In this document: piece by piece, positions 63,501-64,000 of the stretch | Numbering within the stretch: position 1 is the stretch's first letter | Layout of the letters: every line of letters starts with the position of its first letter | Assembly: GCA_026261815.1 (NCBI GenBank) | Contig: JAMPIT010000511.1 | Location: forward strand, 1,637,001 to 1,701,000 | DNA: 64,000 bases | Direction of reading: 5' to 3' | Source of the DNA: Monarcha castaneiventris obscurior | Taxonomy: Eukaryota > Chordata > Aves > Passeriformes > Monarchidae | Program-made: the position numbers and the translations under genes | The notes under the pieces: model-generated | Told to the model about the DNA's origin: nothing | What the model saw: only the letters and a program-made list of their open reading frames with translations | Database searches by the model: none

Positions 63501-63855
63501 TACATTTTTGACTGTGGTCTGTTATGTTTTATAATTGTATGGAAAGTAGTTTTCATTCAATCACACTATCTGGTGTGAGGGTTCTGCAGGAAGGCAGAGG
63601 TATGTAAGTCAAACGTTAGCCTGCCTAGGTATGGAGACTGCAGAGGATCAAGAGTGTATATTCAGATCCTCCAAAGAAGTCCCAAGTGTTGGCAAAGGTT
63701 GTGCTACAAGTCTGAAATATGCTGCTAAATATGGGTCTCCTTGAAGCTAGGAGCTTCTAGGAAGCTAGGAGCTAGAATGTTCTAAACCAAAGCGTGGCTG
63801 CTTTAGAGTGTTCCCTGTAACCAAATTTGCCTCCAAAAGGCACTGTGCAGACATG
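60561..63855. other. AT-rich non-coding DNA, no gene seen
   Basis: Nothing recognisable apart from a small near-tandem duplication at 63,743-63,775 (two copies of gaagctaggagct with a short spacer). Confidence 0.5.
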
Positions 63856-64000
63856 TGTCTTGGTTTGTAAGTGTCTGTCAAGGAAGGCAAGAGCCTCCCC
63901 CGAAATGGAAAAGACAACCTCCTTCCCTCCGAATTATTATAATTTTGAAATAAAGGGGTTTTCAGGCAAAGAAATGAGGGATAGGAATAACAGTTCTTTA
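63856..64000 (+). mobile_element. LTR of an ERVL-type element, cut by the window edge
   Basis: From a TG at 63,856 to the end, the sequence has words that I recognise as a common passerine ERVL-class LTR: aaggaaggcaagagcctc, then gaattattataattttg, then aggcaaagaaatgagg and aggaataacagttcttta. Only the first 145 bases are in the window, so whether it is a solo LTR or the 5' LTR of a longer element cannot be told. It is different from the LTR at 9.3 kb. Confidence 0.6.

Noticed and set aside
1..64000. CRISPR arrays, operons, prokaryotic genes, tRNA or rRNA genes
   Set aside because: No regularly spaced repeats, no dense coding and no cloverleaf or rRNA sequence recognised; CR1 and ERV content show a vertebrate nuclear genome.

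Overview
The window looks like nuclear DNA of a bird, probably a songbird. It is AT-rich (roughly 35-38% GC by eye) and has no dense coding. It carries several 3' ends of CR1 LINEs on both strands, long terminal repeats that I recognise as avian ERVL type, and one large decayed endogenous retrovirus. The passerine assignment rests mainly on the ERVL-type LTR blocks (about 9.27-9.66 kb and the last 145 bases) and is recognition from memory, not a search result. No complete host gene is visible. The window reads as a gene desert or the inside of a large intron.

Layout. 1-9.2 kb: AT-rich single-copy sequence with a (TTC)n microsatellite, a scrap of CR1 and one candidate host exon on the minus strand (6,224-6,335). 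9.27-10.69 kb: a small repeat cluster (ERVL-type solo LTR, an LTR-like block on the minus strand, a CR1 tail). 10.7-29.8 kb: single-copy AT-rich DNA with candidate conserved non-coding blocks (best at 13.6-13.9 kb). 29.8-36.92 kb: one plus-strand provirus, in order gag - dUTPase - protease - reverse transcriptase/RNase H - integrase - env - 3' LTR. It has no 5' LTR or leader that I can find and is broken by many stops and frameshifts. 36.9-48.1 kb: more AT-rich DNA with one CR1 tail. 48.1-64 kb: CR1 tails, simple repeats, a weakly supported coding-like stretch on the minus strand (about 58.0-60.56 kb), and an ERVL-type LTR that runs off the right edge.

The provirus combines a betaretrovirus-like interior (dUTPase between nucleocapsid and protease) with an Env whose transmembrane subunit resembles the alpharetroviral (avian leukosis) type. 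It is dead: protease and both visible RT catalytic aspartates are substituted and every gene is interrupted. The integrase D,D(35)E residues and a furin-type SU/TM site remain readable.

The most unusual large-scale signal is not a gene. From about 12 to 45 kb, in host sequence on both sides of the provirus, CpG dinucleotides are two to three times denser than in the two flanks (hand counts 12-22 versus 5-7 per 1.2 kb) without an obvious rise in GC content. This suggests a domain with a different methylation or mutation history, or a different sequence origin or quality.
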